DNA of 48,385 nucleotides from Syntrophaceae bacterium (GCA_013388645.1 JACAEV010000077.1:1-48385); one strand, 5' to 3'. Positions 25,539 to 33,437 are shown, numbered from the stretch's first letter. The notes: a model not told the origin generated them from the letters alone. Program-made: numbers and translations.

Positions 25539-26588
25539 TTAATCCTTCTCTGATGCCTTAGCGGATTTGAGTGCCATGTCAATCCATTTTTTATCAATCT
25601 TCTTTTCTGTAAATGTTTTATCCAGAAATTCGAGGACGGGTTTTTGGGACCTCTCTCTGAACATCTGCAGCTCCTTTTCGTTTGGGGAATAGATCTCCAT
25701 GCCTTTGTCTTGGAGGCTTTTTACCCCATCATAAACCTTCTTCACATTTTGTCCTCTTTGCACTGTTGTTGCTGTTATTGCGACATCCACGATCACCTTT
25801 CGAATATCCGGCGTCAGGGACATAAAGAATTTGTCATTGATCAGGATGGGGAGAATGCTATAGACATGGCCATCCAGAGTTAGATATTTCTGGACCTCAT
25901 TAAATTTGGCAACTTCAATGACCGAGACAGGATTTTCCTGACCGTCCACCACTCCCTGCTGCAGTGCCATGTAAACTTCTCCCCAGGCGATGGGGGTAGG
26001 GCTTGCCCCTAACGCCCTCACCATGGCCATATGGGCAGGATTTTCCATGGTTCTGATCTTCAAGCCTTTCATATCCTCCGGGGATTTAATCGGTCTGACA
26101 CGATTGGTGAAATTTCTAAATCCGTTTTCTCCAATACCCAGAGCCCTTACCCCTGTTTTCTTCCTCATCTCCTCAAAAAGGGCTTTTCCGAAGGCACCGT
26201 CAAGGGACTTCCAAGCCGTCACTTCATTGGCATAGAGATAAGGAATTCCAATCACCATGATTTCAGGGAAGAAGCCAGCCATCGGCCCTTCGGCGATCAT
26301 ACACATCTCAATCGTTCCCAATTTGACCCCTTCAAACTGCTCTCTCTCTTTTCCCAACTGATTGGCGGGATAGATATCCACCTTGACCATTCCCGCGGTC
26401 TTCTGCTCCACCATCTTTTTAAATACCACGACTCCTCGATGAAGGGCCTCTTCCTCATCGGGCGGCATTCCATGGGCGAATTTGATGGTGATGGGTGCCG
26501 CCCACCCCAAGGACCCATGAAATGCGATGAAAATGAATGCGACCAATAAAGAAACACCAATTTTCACTATAAACTTCCCATTTGACAT
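25539..26588 (-). CDS. dctP: TRAP transporter solute-binding protein, DctP family (copy 2)
   Basis: 349-aa paralogue of the neighbouring DctP. Signal peptide around VSLLVAFIFIAFHGSLGWA, cleaved probably before APITIKF. The body follows copy 1 nearly residue for residue (KFAHGMPPDEEEALHRGVVV, YPANQLGKEREQFEG, MKGLKIRTMENPAHM, ALQQGVVDGQENPVSVIE). Substitutions are concentrated in ligand-facing loops (WEAPIS against QENPVS), which suggests different ligand preference. It has its own promoter block and terminator, so it may be expressed separately while sharing the DctQM permease. Divergent from the corrinoid protein gene. Confidence 0.93.
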   Translation of the reverse strand: MSNGKFIVKIGVSLLVAFIFIAFHGSLGWAAPITIKFAHGMPPDEEEALHRGVVVFKKMVEQKTAGMVKVDIYPANQLGKEREQFEGVKLGTIEMCMIAEGPMAGFFPEIMVIGIPYLYANEVTAWKSLDGAFGKALFEEMRKKTGVRALGIGENGFRNFTNRVRPIKSPEDMKGLKIRTMENPAHMAMVRALGASPTPIAWGEVYMALQQGVVDGQENPVSVIEVAKFNEVQKYLTLDGHVYSILPILINDKFFMSLTPDIRKVIVDVAITATTVQRGQNVKKVYDGVKSLQDKGMEIYSPNEKELQMFRERSQKPVLEFLDKTFTEKKIDKKWIDMALKSAKASEKD

Positions 26589-26676
26589 CTTCGTTCCTCC
26601 TTTTCAAAAGTGGTTTTTTATGATTGGGCCATTCTCTTTTTTGAAGCCACATCCCCCCTTTCCTTTTCCCATGCCC

Positions 26677-26712
26677 CCATTATCGTTTATTATGTTCCCA
26701 TCCATTTGTCAA
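26677..26712 (-). promoter_or_regulatory. conserved promoter block of dctP copy 2
   Basis: Minus-strand TTGACAAATGGA followed by GGGAACATAATAAACGAT and ending TGG. It matches 25320-25355 at 31 of 36 positions and lies the same distance from its start codon. The conservation beyond -35/-10 suggests a shared regulator site or a recent duplication that included the promoter. Confidence 0.6.
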
Positions 26713-26880
26713 TCTTTTTTAAGAGAGGCTAAAAAGCCTTCCTCTCCTGATTGCACAGATTTTTAAAAAAGATGACGCAGATTTCCAGAGAAGAGATTAG
26801 GAAATCGCTTGAAATTTTCCCATTTTCCATTTAGATTGACAAAAAAACTCGATAGCACCCAATGAAAGAAGGATGATTCC

Positions 26881-27540
26881 ATGGATCTATTTAATGAAAT
26901 GGCGAAAGCGGTGATTGAAGGGGATGAGGAAAAGACGGTATCTTTAGCACAAGAGGCATTAGCCAAGGGGGTGGACCCCATGGAAGCCATTGAAAAGGGT
27001 TTCGCGGAGGGGATGAAGGAGATCGGGAGGCTTTTTGAAGCCTTAGAGATCTATTTGCCCCAAGTGATCATCTCTGCGGAGGCGATGACGGCAGGGGTGG
27101 ATCTATTTCGTCAGCACCTTCTTAGCAAAGGGGGAGAGACTTCTCAGAAAACCGTATTACTGGGAACCATCCAAGGGGATGTTCACGATATTGGAAAGAA
27201 TATTGTTAAGATCATGCTGGAAAGTAATGGGTTTAAGGTATATGACCTCGGGAGAGATGTGCCCGTGTTCGATTTTATCGAAAAGGTAAAGGAGCTCCGT
27301 CCTGACATTGTTGGAGTTTCTGCATTGATGACGACGACCATGGTCCACATGCCAAAATTAATTGAAGCCCTTCAGGAAAGTGGATTACGGGATCAGGTCA
27401 AAGTGATGTTGGGAGGAGCACCTGTTCTTCCAGAATGGGCGAAAAAGGTTGGAGCGGATGGTTATGGTGAGTCGGCCATGGAAGCTGTGCGAGTGGCTAA
27501 AAAATTAGTGGGCCTTTCAAGTGAGGGAGAGAGAGCATGA
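26881..27540 (+). CDS. corrinoid (cobalamin-binding) methyl-carrier protein, MtmC/MttC type
   Basis: 219-aa shuttle that accepts a methyl group on cobalt from the partner methyltransferase. The N-terminal helical cap (about residues 1-85) is the B12-binding-2 type. The cobalamin domain has the DxHxxG motif as GDVHDIGKN with axial His102, and later VGVSALMTTTM and VMLGGAPVLPEWAKKVGADGY, the standard nucleotide-tail pocket. AAGGATG lies 6-10 nt before the ATG. The stop overlaps the next gene as ATGA, so carrier and methyltransferase are probably made together. No B12 riboswitch is evident upstream. The reductive-activation protein (RamA-like) and the methyl acceptor transferase are not in this window. 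Confidence 0.94.
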   Translation: MDLFNEMAKAVIEGDEEKTVSLAQEALAKGVDPMEAIEKGFAEGMKEIGRLFEALEIYLPQVIISAEAMTAGVDLFRQHLLSKGGETSQKTVLLGTIQGDVHDIGKNIVKIMLESNGFKVYDLGRDVPVFDFIEKVKELRPDIVGVSALMTTTMVHMPKLIEALQESGLRDQVKVMLGGAPVLPEWAKKVGADGYGESAMEAVRVAKKLVGLSSEGERA

Positions 27541-28928
27541 GAGACTCAAAAAGATTTTTTGATTTCATCGAAGTAATCAAACGAGCTGAATCCGGAGAAG
27601 CGATGAAGGAGTCAGACTACGATAAACGCTTAGGGAGGAAAGCGCTCTCCCTGATGAAACAGTATGAAATCCATTATGATCCTCAATGCATTATTCCGAG
27701 CGATGACGGTTTGGCCGATCGTATCTTCCAGGCAGCGGTGAATCTCTTTCTGGATATGGGAGTCTATTGTACAGATACACAGAGGGTGATTTCCTTCGCG
27801 CCAGAAGAATTGCAATGGGCATTGGAGAACGTCCCCCAAGAGGTCAACTATGGAAGAGATAAAGAAACAATTACGGTTTACCCAAGAAAGGTGGAAGACC
27901 GAAGAGATCCTGTTTGCTTTTTCTCAGCGGTGGGAACACCTGTGACAGAAGAAATGTTTCTACCCGTCGCTCAAAGTTACGCGCAGGAACCTTTGGCGGA
28001 CACTTTTTCCGGCCCTCTGATCACCAGTTATAAAGGAATTTCAGTCACTTCAGGGTCTCCGATTGAAGTAGAAGCTGCCATCTGGAATACACAAATGTTG
28101 CGAGAAGCCGCGAGGAGGGCAGGTCGACCCTATATCGGAATCCATAATTTTCAATCCACAGGCGAAAAAACGGATGCAACCATTGCCTCTGCTCAAGAGA
28201 AGTTCGGGGCTTTTCCAGGAGATGGATTGTTGGTTGCTGCGATTGCGGAGATGAAGGTAGATTTTGAACGACTGAAGAAGGTGGCATTCCTCCGCCAATC
28301 TCCCTATGTGCTGGGTGCCCTATATGGACCTCTGATGGGAGGCTATGCAGGAGGACCCGAAGGGACGGCTATTGCTTTGGTTGCCCATCATTTCTTAGGC
28401 CTTCTGGTCTTTTCTGGCGAGCGGCACAATTCCTTTCCCATTCACATCCACCATGTTTGCAACACCACGAGGGAGATGCTATGGCTGATCTCGGTGACAG
28501 GTCAGGCATTGGCGAGAAATACTCCATTGATCATCGCTTCGAATGCTTTTATGGCCTCTGGGCCATGCACGGAGATGGTGATTGATGAACTGTGTGCACA
28601 ATCCATCACCTCCACCGTATCGGGTTGGCATCTCAATCCTTGTGCCGTGGCAAAGAATCGTTACCCAATGAGGTGTAGCGGCATGGAACCTCGAATTCAT
28701 GCAGAAGTAGGACATCGCGTGGCACAAATCGGACTAACCCGAAAGGAAGCCAATCGGATTGTCTTGAGGTTGGTCAAAGGGTATGAAAAAGCAATACCAG
28801 AGGCGCCCATCGGAAAAATGTTTCACGAGTGCTACTCCGTGGATAAAATTCGCCCCACCGATGAATATGACAGTTTATTTGCAAAGAAAAAAAAGGAGTG
28901 GGGAGGATTAGGATTCGAGGTGATTTGA
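27537..28928 (+). CDS. MtmB-family (monomethylamine:corrinoid) methyltransferase lacking pyrrolysine
   Basis: 463 aa against about 458 for archaeal MtmB. As I recall the MtmB sequence, shared landmarks run end to end: FFDFIEVIKRAESGE, MGVYCTDTQRV, GGYAGGPEGTAI, SGPCTEMVIDELCAQSI, CSGMEPRIHAEVG and MFHECYSVDKI...PTDEY. In archaeal MtmB the sequence AGRPGMGV is followed by pyrrolysine 202. Here AGRPYIGI is followed by His203 (codon CAT, 28143-28145). There is no in-frame TAG, so no amber read-through is needed. The barrel fold should be kept, but the pyrrolysine amine-activation chemistry cannot be. Substrate therefore unknown. Overlaps the corrinoid gene by 4 nt and abuts the HisC-like gene. 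I rate the family assignment high and the substrate as open. Confidence 0.85.
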   Translation: MRDSKRFFDFIEVIKRAESGEAMKESDYDKRLGRKALSLMKQYEIHYDPQCIIPSDDGLADRIFQAAVNLFLDMGVYCTDTQRVISFAPEELQWALENVPQEVNYGRDKETITVYPRKVEDRRDPVCFFSAVGTPVTEEMFLPVAQSYAQEPLADTFSGPLITSYKGISVTSGSPIEVEAAIWNTQMLREAARRAGRPYIGIHNFQSTGEKTDATIASAQEKFGAFPGDGLLVAAIAEMKVDFERLKKVAFLRQSPYVLGALYGPLMGGYAGGPEGTAIALVAHHFLGLLVFSGERHNSFPIHIHHVCNTTREMLWLISVTGQALARNTPLIIASNAFMASGPCTEMVIDELCAQSITSTVSGWHLNPCAVAKNRYPMRCSGMEPRIHAEVGHRVAQIGLTRKEANRIVLRLVKGYEKAIPEAPIGKMFHECYSVDKIRPTDEYDSLFAKKKKEWGGLGFEVI

Positions 28929-30026
28929 ATGAAAATGGAAACATTGGCAAGAAAAGGGATTCTCCGGATTACCTCCTATGTGCCTGGAAGATCGATTGAG
29001 GAAGTTCAAAAGGAATTTGGAGCGAAAAGATGGGTAAAACTTGCCTCCAATGAGAATCTCCTCGGTCCCTCACCGAAGGCAGTGGCAGCCATCCAGAAGG
29101 AACTCCTCCATATTCATCTTTACCCGGAAGGACCGTGCACCATTTTAAGAAAGGCCATCGCCGAAAAGTTGGCGGTCCCAGAGGGGAGGATTGTCATTTC
29201 GAATGGGGCTGATAATTTAATCCTCATGATTGCCAGTGCATTTGTAAATGGCGGGGAGGAAGTCGTGATGGCGGATCCCACTTTCCCGGTCTATACCAAT
29301 GTCACTCAGATCATGGGGGGAAAGCCGATTAAAGTTAAATTGAGAGATTTTACCCACGATCTAGAGGCCATGTTCAAGAAAGTTAACCGAAAGACAAAGC
29401 TGGTCTTCATCTGCAATCCCAATAACCCAACGGGTACGACCATTTCGATCAAAGCGTTGAATGATTTTCTCTCAAAGCTACCAAGGCATGTCATCGTCGT
29501 TCTGGATGAGGCGTATGGAGATTTTGTAGAAGAGGTGTTCTGTCCAGATGGATTGGATTATATTAAAGCAAGGAAGCAGATGATTGTTCTCCGGACCTTC
29601 TCAAAGGTTTATGGACTGGCAGGGCTGAGAATTGGTTATGCCTTGGGAAGAGAGGATCTCATCCATTGCCTTTACCAAGTCAGGGACCCTTTTCCCGTCC
29701 ACCGGATTGCCCAGGTCGCTGCCGTGGCTGCATTGAATGACAAGGATCATGTCCTCCGGTCCATTCAATGCGTTCACGAAGGGAGGAGGTATCTTTACAA
29801 AGAATTAGATAAGATGGGAATCCCTTATGTTCCCAGTCAAGCGAACTTCATTTTTATCGATTTTGAGAAAAACTCGGAAGAACTGTTCTTGAACTTTTTA
29901 AAAGAGGGGATCATTATCCGTCCAGGAAAGGTTTGGGGATATCCTACGTTTGCCAGAGTGACCATTGGAAGGATGGAGGACAACCAGAGATTTATCAGGG
30001 CATTGAAGAAAATATATGGACGATGA
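28929..30026 (+). CDS. hisC: HisC-like PLP-dependent aminotransferase
   Basis: 365-aa fold-type I aminotransferase closest in appearance to histidinol-phosphate aminotransferase. WVKLASNENLLGPSPKAVAA, VISNGADNLI, VFICNPNNPTGTT, VVLDEAYGDF, and the Schiff-base lysine Lys226 in TFSKVYGLAGLRIGYALG are all present, with the C-terminal substrate Arg in RVTIGRMEDN. It begins at the base after the methyltransferase stop, so it is tightly co-transcribed. Either this is biosynthetic HisC, or an aminotransferase acting on an imidazole amino acid in the local pathway. The CobD branch (threonine-phosphate decarboxylase) is a less likely relative. The symbol denotes family, not proven function. Confidence 0.85.
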   Translation: MKMETLARKGILRITSYVPGRSIEEVQKEFGAKRWVKLASNENLLGPSPKAVAAIQKELLHIHLYPEGPCTILRKAIAEKLAVPEGRIVISNGADNLILMIASAFVNGGEEVVMADPTFPVYTNVTQIMGGKPIKVKLRDFTHDLEAMFKKVNRKTKLVFICNPNNPTGTTISIKALNDFLSKLPRHVIVVLDEAYGDFVEEVFCPDGLDYIKARKQMIVLRTFSKVYGLAGLRIGYALGREDLIHCLYQVRDPFPVHRIAQVAAVAALNDKDHVLRSIQCVHEGRRYLYKELDKMGIPYVPSQANFIFIDFEKNSEELFLNFLKEGIIIRPGKVWGYPTFARVTIGRMEDNQRFIRALKKIYGR

Positions 30027-30086
30027 ACGAAAGTCGACGGATGATAAACCATGAGCAGTAAACGATGGGCTGGGAACGAATAGCGA
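30027..30086. repeat. short degenerate repeat spacer before hutI
   Basis: Sixty bases of drifting units such as TGAACGAAAG, GATGATAAACC, TAAACGATGGG and GGGAACGAATAGCGA. No Shine-Dalgarno is evident before the hutI ATG, so hutI translation start rests on similarity of the product. Same general style as the other intergenic repeats. Confidence 0.35.
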
Positions 30087-31337
30087 ATGATTGAAATCGA
30101 TCTTCTCATTAAAAGCGCAGAAGAACTTCTTACCCTTTCTTCTTCTTTTAAAGATGAATCAGGATTAGGGATCGTACGAAATGGTGCGGTTGCCATTAAA
30201 GAGGGCAAAATCCTCGGGGTCGGAGGTACCGATCAATTATTGGGAGATTTTGTTTTAGGGGCCCAAGGGCAGGAGGTCAATGCAACAGGAAAAGTGGTGA
30301 TGCCTGGGTTGATTGATTCGCATACCCATCTTATCTTCGCTGGGTCAAGGGAAAGTGAGTTTGAGCAACGGATTCAGGGTCTCTCTTACCTTGATGTTGC
30401 CGAGAGAGGAGGGGGGATCCTTTCAACGGTCGAGGCAACACGAAAAGCCTCCTTCGATGAGCTTTTTTCCCTCGGTAAAAAGAGATTGGACCGAATGCTC
30501 TCCAAGGGAGTAACCACCATCGAAGCCAAAAGTGGATATGGGCTTTCTCTACAAGATGAACTTAAGATTCTCAACGTCATGAAGGCATTGAATGAAATAC
30601 ATCCGATCGATATCGTCTCTACTTTTTTAGGAGCTCATACGATCCCTAAAGAATTTAGAGATGATCGGGCAAAATATATGGATTTACTAACCGAAGAAAT
30701 GATGCCCAGGGTTGCCCGTGGAAAAGCAGCTGAATTTTGCGATGTCTTCTGTGAGGAGAAGGCCTTCACTCTTGGGGAGTCGAAAAAGATTCTCGAGACA
30801 GGAAAACGCTATGGTCTTAAACCAAAGATCCATGCGGACCAATTAAGTCACGGTGGCGGAGCAGAACTGGCGGCTGAGGTGGGGGCGTTTTCAGCAGATC
30901 ACCTCGAATACGTGAGCCGAGAAGGGATCAGAAAATTGGCGGAGAAGAGAGTCATTGCCGTTTTGTTGCCTGGAGCGAGTTTCTTCCTCTCTATGAAAAA
31001 GTATCCACCAGCAAGGGAAATGATCCAGGAGGGCGTATGCGTCTCTTTGGCAACGGATTTAAATCCTGGTTCCTCCATGACCGAGTCCCTTCCTCTCATC
31101 ATGACCATGGGGTGTACCCTGTTCAAGATGACGCCGAGAGAGGTGATCCAAGCTACCACCCTGCACGCAGCAAAATCCATCGATCGAGAAAGTGAGATAG
31201 GCAGTCTGGAAGTGGGAAAACAAGCGGACATTTTGGTGCTCGATATTCCTAACTATCGTTACCTCCCGTACCATTTTGGTGTAGACCATACCGAATGGGT
31301 CATTAAGAAGGGGAGGGTAGTTTACAAAAATCAATGA
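30087..31337 (+). CDS. hutI: imidazolonepropionase
   Basis: Hydrolyses imidazolone-5-propionate to N-formimino-L-glutamate, third step of histidine degradation. 416-aa amidohydrolase with the metal-binding GLIDSHTHLIFAGSRESEF, substrate segment TTIEAKSGYGLS, FLGAHTIPKEF, second metal region KIHADQLSHGGGAELAAEVG, SADHLEYVS, and catalytic ATDLNPGSSMTESLP. Standard C-terminal strand IGSLEVGKQADILVLD. Complete. Separated from hutUH by the TRAP block but on the same strand as them. Confidence 0.95.
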   Translation: MIEIDLLIKSAEELLTLSSSFKDESGLGIVRNGAVAIKEGKILGVGGTDQLLGDFVLGAQGQEVNATGKVVMPGLIDSHTHLIFAGSRESEFEQRIQGLSYLDVAERGGGILSTVEATRKASFDELFSLGKKRLDRMLSKGVTTIEAKSGYGLSLQDELKILNVMKALNEIHPIDIVSTFLGAHTIPKEFRDDRAKYMDLLTEEMMPRVARGKAAEFCDVFCEEKAFTLGESKKILETGKRYGLKPKIHADQLSHGGGAELAAEVGAFSADHLEYVSREGIRKLAEKRVIAVLLPGASFFLSMKKYPPAREMIQEGVCVSLATDLNPGSSMTESLPLIMTMGCTLFKMTPREVIQATTLHAAKSIDRESEIGSLEVGKQADILVLDIPNYRYLPYHFGVDHTEWVIKKGRVVYKNQ

Positions 31338-31412
31338 TCAACGGACAATTATCAATGACGACTAACAACTAACTGCTGACAAGTGCACATTGACCATTGA
31401 ATATTGACCACC
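31338..31412. repeat. degenerate AACTGACC/CATTGACC-type spacer repeat
   Basis: The hutI-ftcD spacer holds ATCAATGACG, ACTAACAACTAACTGCTGAC on one side and ACATTGACCATTGAATATTG, GACC on the other. This is a drift-rich pattern of 7-10 nt units. No gene or terminator seen. Confidence 0.35.
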
Positions 31413-31422
31413 GGGAGTGACC

Positions 31423-32319
31423 ATGCGCCTTTTAGAATGTGTTCCAAATATCAGTGAAGGCAGAGATCAAGGGAAGATTGCCTTGATGGTTGAAGATGTG
31501 AAAAAACATAGAGGGGTTAGACTTTTTGACTTTTCTTCAGATGAAGACCATCACCGGAGCGTCTTCACTTTAATCGGCGAACCCGAAGCGATCAAAGATG
31601 CCGTCTTCTCCCTGACGATGAAGGCCATTGACCTGATTGACATGAGGGAACATCGAGGAGGTCATCCGCGGTTGGGGGCAATCGATGTCGTCCCTTTTGT
31701 CCCCATCCAAGGGGTAGAGATGGAGGAGGCTGTCCGAATTGCCCATGAATTTGGAAAAGGGTTGGGAAAGAGAGGTATCCCTGTCTTTTTTTATGAGGAG
31801 GCGGCGGTCCAACCGGAGAGGAAAGATTTGCCAACCATCCGAAAGGGAGAATACGAGGGATTGGAAGAAAAACTGAAAGACCCGAAATGGAAGCCTGATG
31901 AGGGGCCTAATTCTTTTAACCCAAAATGGGGGGCGACCGTTGTTGGGGCTCGTTTTCCTTTGGTGGCCTATAATGTGAATCTCAAAACGAAAGACCTCTC
32001 CTTCGCCAAGGAGATTGCTAAAAAGGTTCGCTTCAAAGATGGGGGGTTTCCCCATGTCAGGGCAATGGGCATCGATCTCAAGGAAAAAGGAATGGTTCAG
32101 GTGTCGATGAACCTGACCAATTATCGAGTGACCAATATCCCGACTGTCTATGAGTTCATCAAGGAAGAGGCATTGAAAAGGGGGATCGAGATAGAAGGGT
32201 CCGAGATTGTGGGGTTGGTTCCTATGGAAGTTTTAGAAGGGGTCACCCAAGCGTATTTACGATATCCAAAATTTTCGATTCGGCAGGTTATTGAGCAGCG
32301 AATTTTAGAGTTTGTATGA
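31423..32319 (+). CDS. ftcD: glutamate formimidoyltransferase (FTCD N-domain type)
   Basis: Transfers the formimino group from formiminoglutamate to tetrahydrofolate, yielding glutamate. The N-terminus MRLLECVPNISEGRD is diagnostic. Other family segments: SSDEDHHRSVFTLIGEP, EHRGGHPRLGAIDVVPFVP, YEEAAVQPERKDLPTIRKG, GATVVGARFPLVAYNVNL, and the C-terminal MNLTNYRVTNIPTVYEFI. The ATG at 31423 is preferred over a GTG six bases earlier because GGGAG lies about 5 nt upstream and homologues begin MxxLxECVPN. 298 aa, the single-domain bacterial form. The cyclodeaminase is a separate downstream gene. Confidence 0.94.
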   Translation: MRLLECVPNISEGRDQGKIALMVEDVKKHRGVRLFDFSSDEDHHRSVFTLIGEPEAIKDAVFSLTMKAIDLIDMREHRGGHPRLGAIDVVPFVPIQGVEMEEAVRIAHEFGKGLGKRGIPVFFYEEAAVQPERKDLPTIRKGEYEGLEEKLKDPKWKPDEGPNSFNPKWGATVVGARFPLVAYNVNLKTKDLSFAKEIAKKVRFKDGGFPHVRAMGIDLKEKGMVQVSMNLTNYRVTNIPTVYEFIKEEALKRGIEIEGSEIVGLVPMEVLEGVTQAYLRYPKFSIRQVIEQRILEFV

Positions 32320-32331
32320 AGGGAAAGGATT

Positions 32332-32958
32332 ATGGAACTCAGACGATTCTTAGAAAAGGTGGCAGCAGATACCCCAACGCCAGGAGGGGGAAGCGCGTCG
32401 GCCTTAGCAGGGGCTCTCTCTGCCTCACTTGTGGCAATGGTGGCTGGACTTTCTTTCAAGAAAGGTCAGTTAAAAAAGGGGAGGATTGAGCAGATCAGAG
32501 AAAAAGCGTTGCTCATTCGGGACAGGCTCATCCAAGCCATCATTGAAGATTCAAAATCTTTTGATGCCGTCATGAAAGCCATTCGACTCCCCAAAAACTC
32601 AGAAAAAGAACGTCTGTATCGAAGCAGGAGGATTCAAAAGGCTTATCAAAATGCCACCCTCTCACCTCGGTTGGTCTGTCGGCTATCAATTCAACTGTTG
32701 GAATATTCCAAACTGTTCATTTTAAAAGGGAATCCAAACACCCTGAGCGATGCCGGGGTGGCTGCCTTTCTTGCGGATGCGGCACTGGCGGGTGGACTCC
32801 TCAATATTGGAATCAATTTGGCTGCTTTGACAGATAAAAAGTTCATCGGAGAGATGAATCGATTCATACGGAGATGGACAAGAGAGAGAAACCGTCTCAT
32901 GAAGGAGATTCGGATAAAACTTTACCCATTCGGTATAGGGAGATCCTTCGCATTCTAA
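32332..32958 (+). CDS. formimidoyltetrahydrofolate cyclodeaminase
   Basis: Converts 5-formimino-THF to 5,10-methenyl-THF plus ammonia. 208-aa helical protein with the family signature TPTPGGGSASALAGALSASL near the N-terminus, VAMVAGLSFKKG, and a C-terminal SDAGVAAFLADAALAGGLLN that forms the second conserved patch. Lies 12 nt after the formimidoyltransferase, so the two halves of the bifunctional animal FTCD are encoded side by side. The carbon exits as methenyl-THF. FolD-type enzymes are not in the window. Confidence 0.92.
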   Translation: MELRRFLEKVAADTPTPGGGSASALAGALSASLVAMVAGLSFKKGQLKKGRIEQIREKALLIRDRLIQAIIEDSKSFDAVMKAIRLPKNSEKERLYRSRRIQKAYQNATLSPRLVCRLSIQLLEYSKLFILKGNPNTLSDAGVAAFLADAALAGGLLNIGINLAALTDKKFIGEMNRFIRRWTRERNRLMKEIRIKLYPFGIGRSFAF

Positions 32959-33017
32959 CGTTTAATTTGATGTGGAAAGGAAGATATCAAAAAATATCAT
33001 GGATGGAGGAGATCATC

Positions 33018-33287
33018 ATGGAAGAAGAAAAAATAGGAGTAAAATTTATTGCCACCGTTACCTCCTTGAAAGGGGATTGCCATGCCAACCATAAAATGGG
33101 GCAGAAATTTGAGTTAAATTGCTACGATTCGGGTGGGCTCTGCGGCTTTTTTTACCATGATCTCTTTCCTTATCTGAATGCCATGCAGTTTGGTGGGAAA
33201 TACCCATGGTGGGATAAAGATTTGATCGAAGTAGAATGCCCCGATCGGTATAACACCGTTTCCCTGAAAATCGAGAGAAAAAAGTAG
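33018..33287 (+). CDS. TIGR04076-family small protein
   Basis: 89-aa protein resembling the TIGR04076 family of small cysteine-containing proteins of unknown function. GVKFIATVTSLKGDCHANHK, MGQKFELNCYDSGGLCGFFYHD, and FPYLNAMQFGGKYPWWDKD are characteristic. Cysteines at CHAN, LNCYDSGGLC and VECPD could bind metal (inference). The start at 33018 is set by GGAGGAGA ending 5 nt upstream. A longer in-frame ATG at 32874 would overlap the cyclodeaminase gene by 85 nt. Last gene of the hutI-ftcD run. Confidence 0.78.
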   Translation: MEEEKIGVKFIATVTSLKGDCHANHKMGQKFELNCYDSGGLCGFFYHDLFPYLNAMQFGGKYPWWDKDLIEVECPDRYNTVSLKIERKK

Positions 33288-33305
33288 AGAATTCCACTGA
33301 ATTGG

Positions 33306-33337
33306 GACAGCGGGGAGACACCTTCTTCCCCGCTGTC
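33306..33337. terminator. GC-rich hairpin between TIGR04076 gene and HU gene (possible bidirectional terminator)
   Basis: Perfect 11-bp stem GACAGCGGGGA (33306-33316) with TCCCCGCTGTC (33327-33337). No T-run follows on either strand, so intrinsic termination is uncertain. Its position between convergent genes supports a 3'-end role. Confidence 0.45.
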
Positions 33338-33437
33338 GATTGCTTATAAGAAAATCAATTTCCTTGGCGTGTAGATAGACCCATCCCTTTTTACGAAAGG
33401 ATTCTTATTAAAACTCGCCCGCTTCAAATGGAAGTGT

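Noticed and set aside
26713-26880. Cobalamin riboswitch upstream of the corrinoid protein gene
   Set aside because: I looked for a B12-box and the long conserved leader. The gap is short and A/T-rich with nothing convincing.
27537-28928. Pyrrolysine (amber) read-through in the methyltransferase gene
   Set aside because: The frame runs 463 codons without an internal TAG, and the expected Pyl site is a CAT codon. No pyl genes are in the window.
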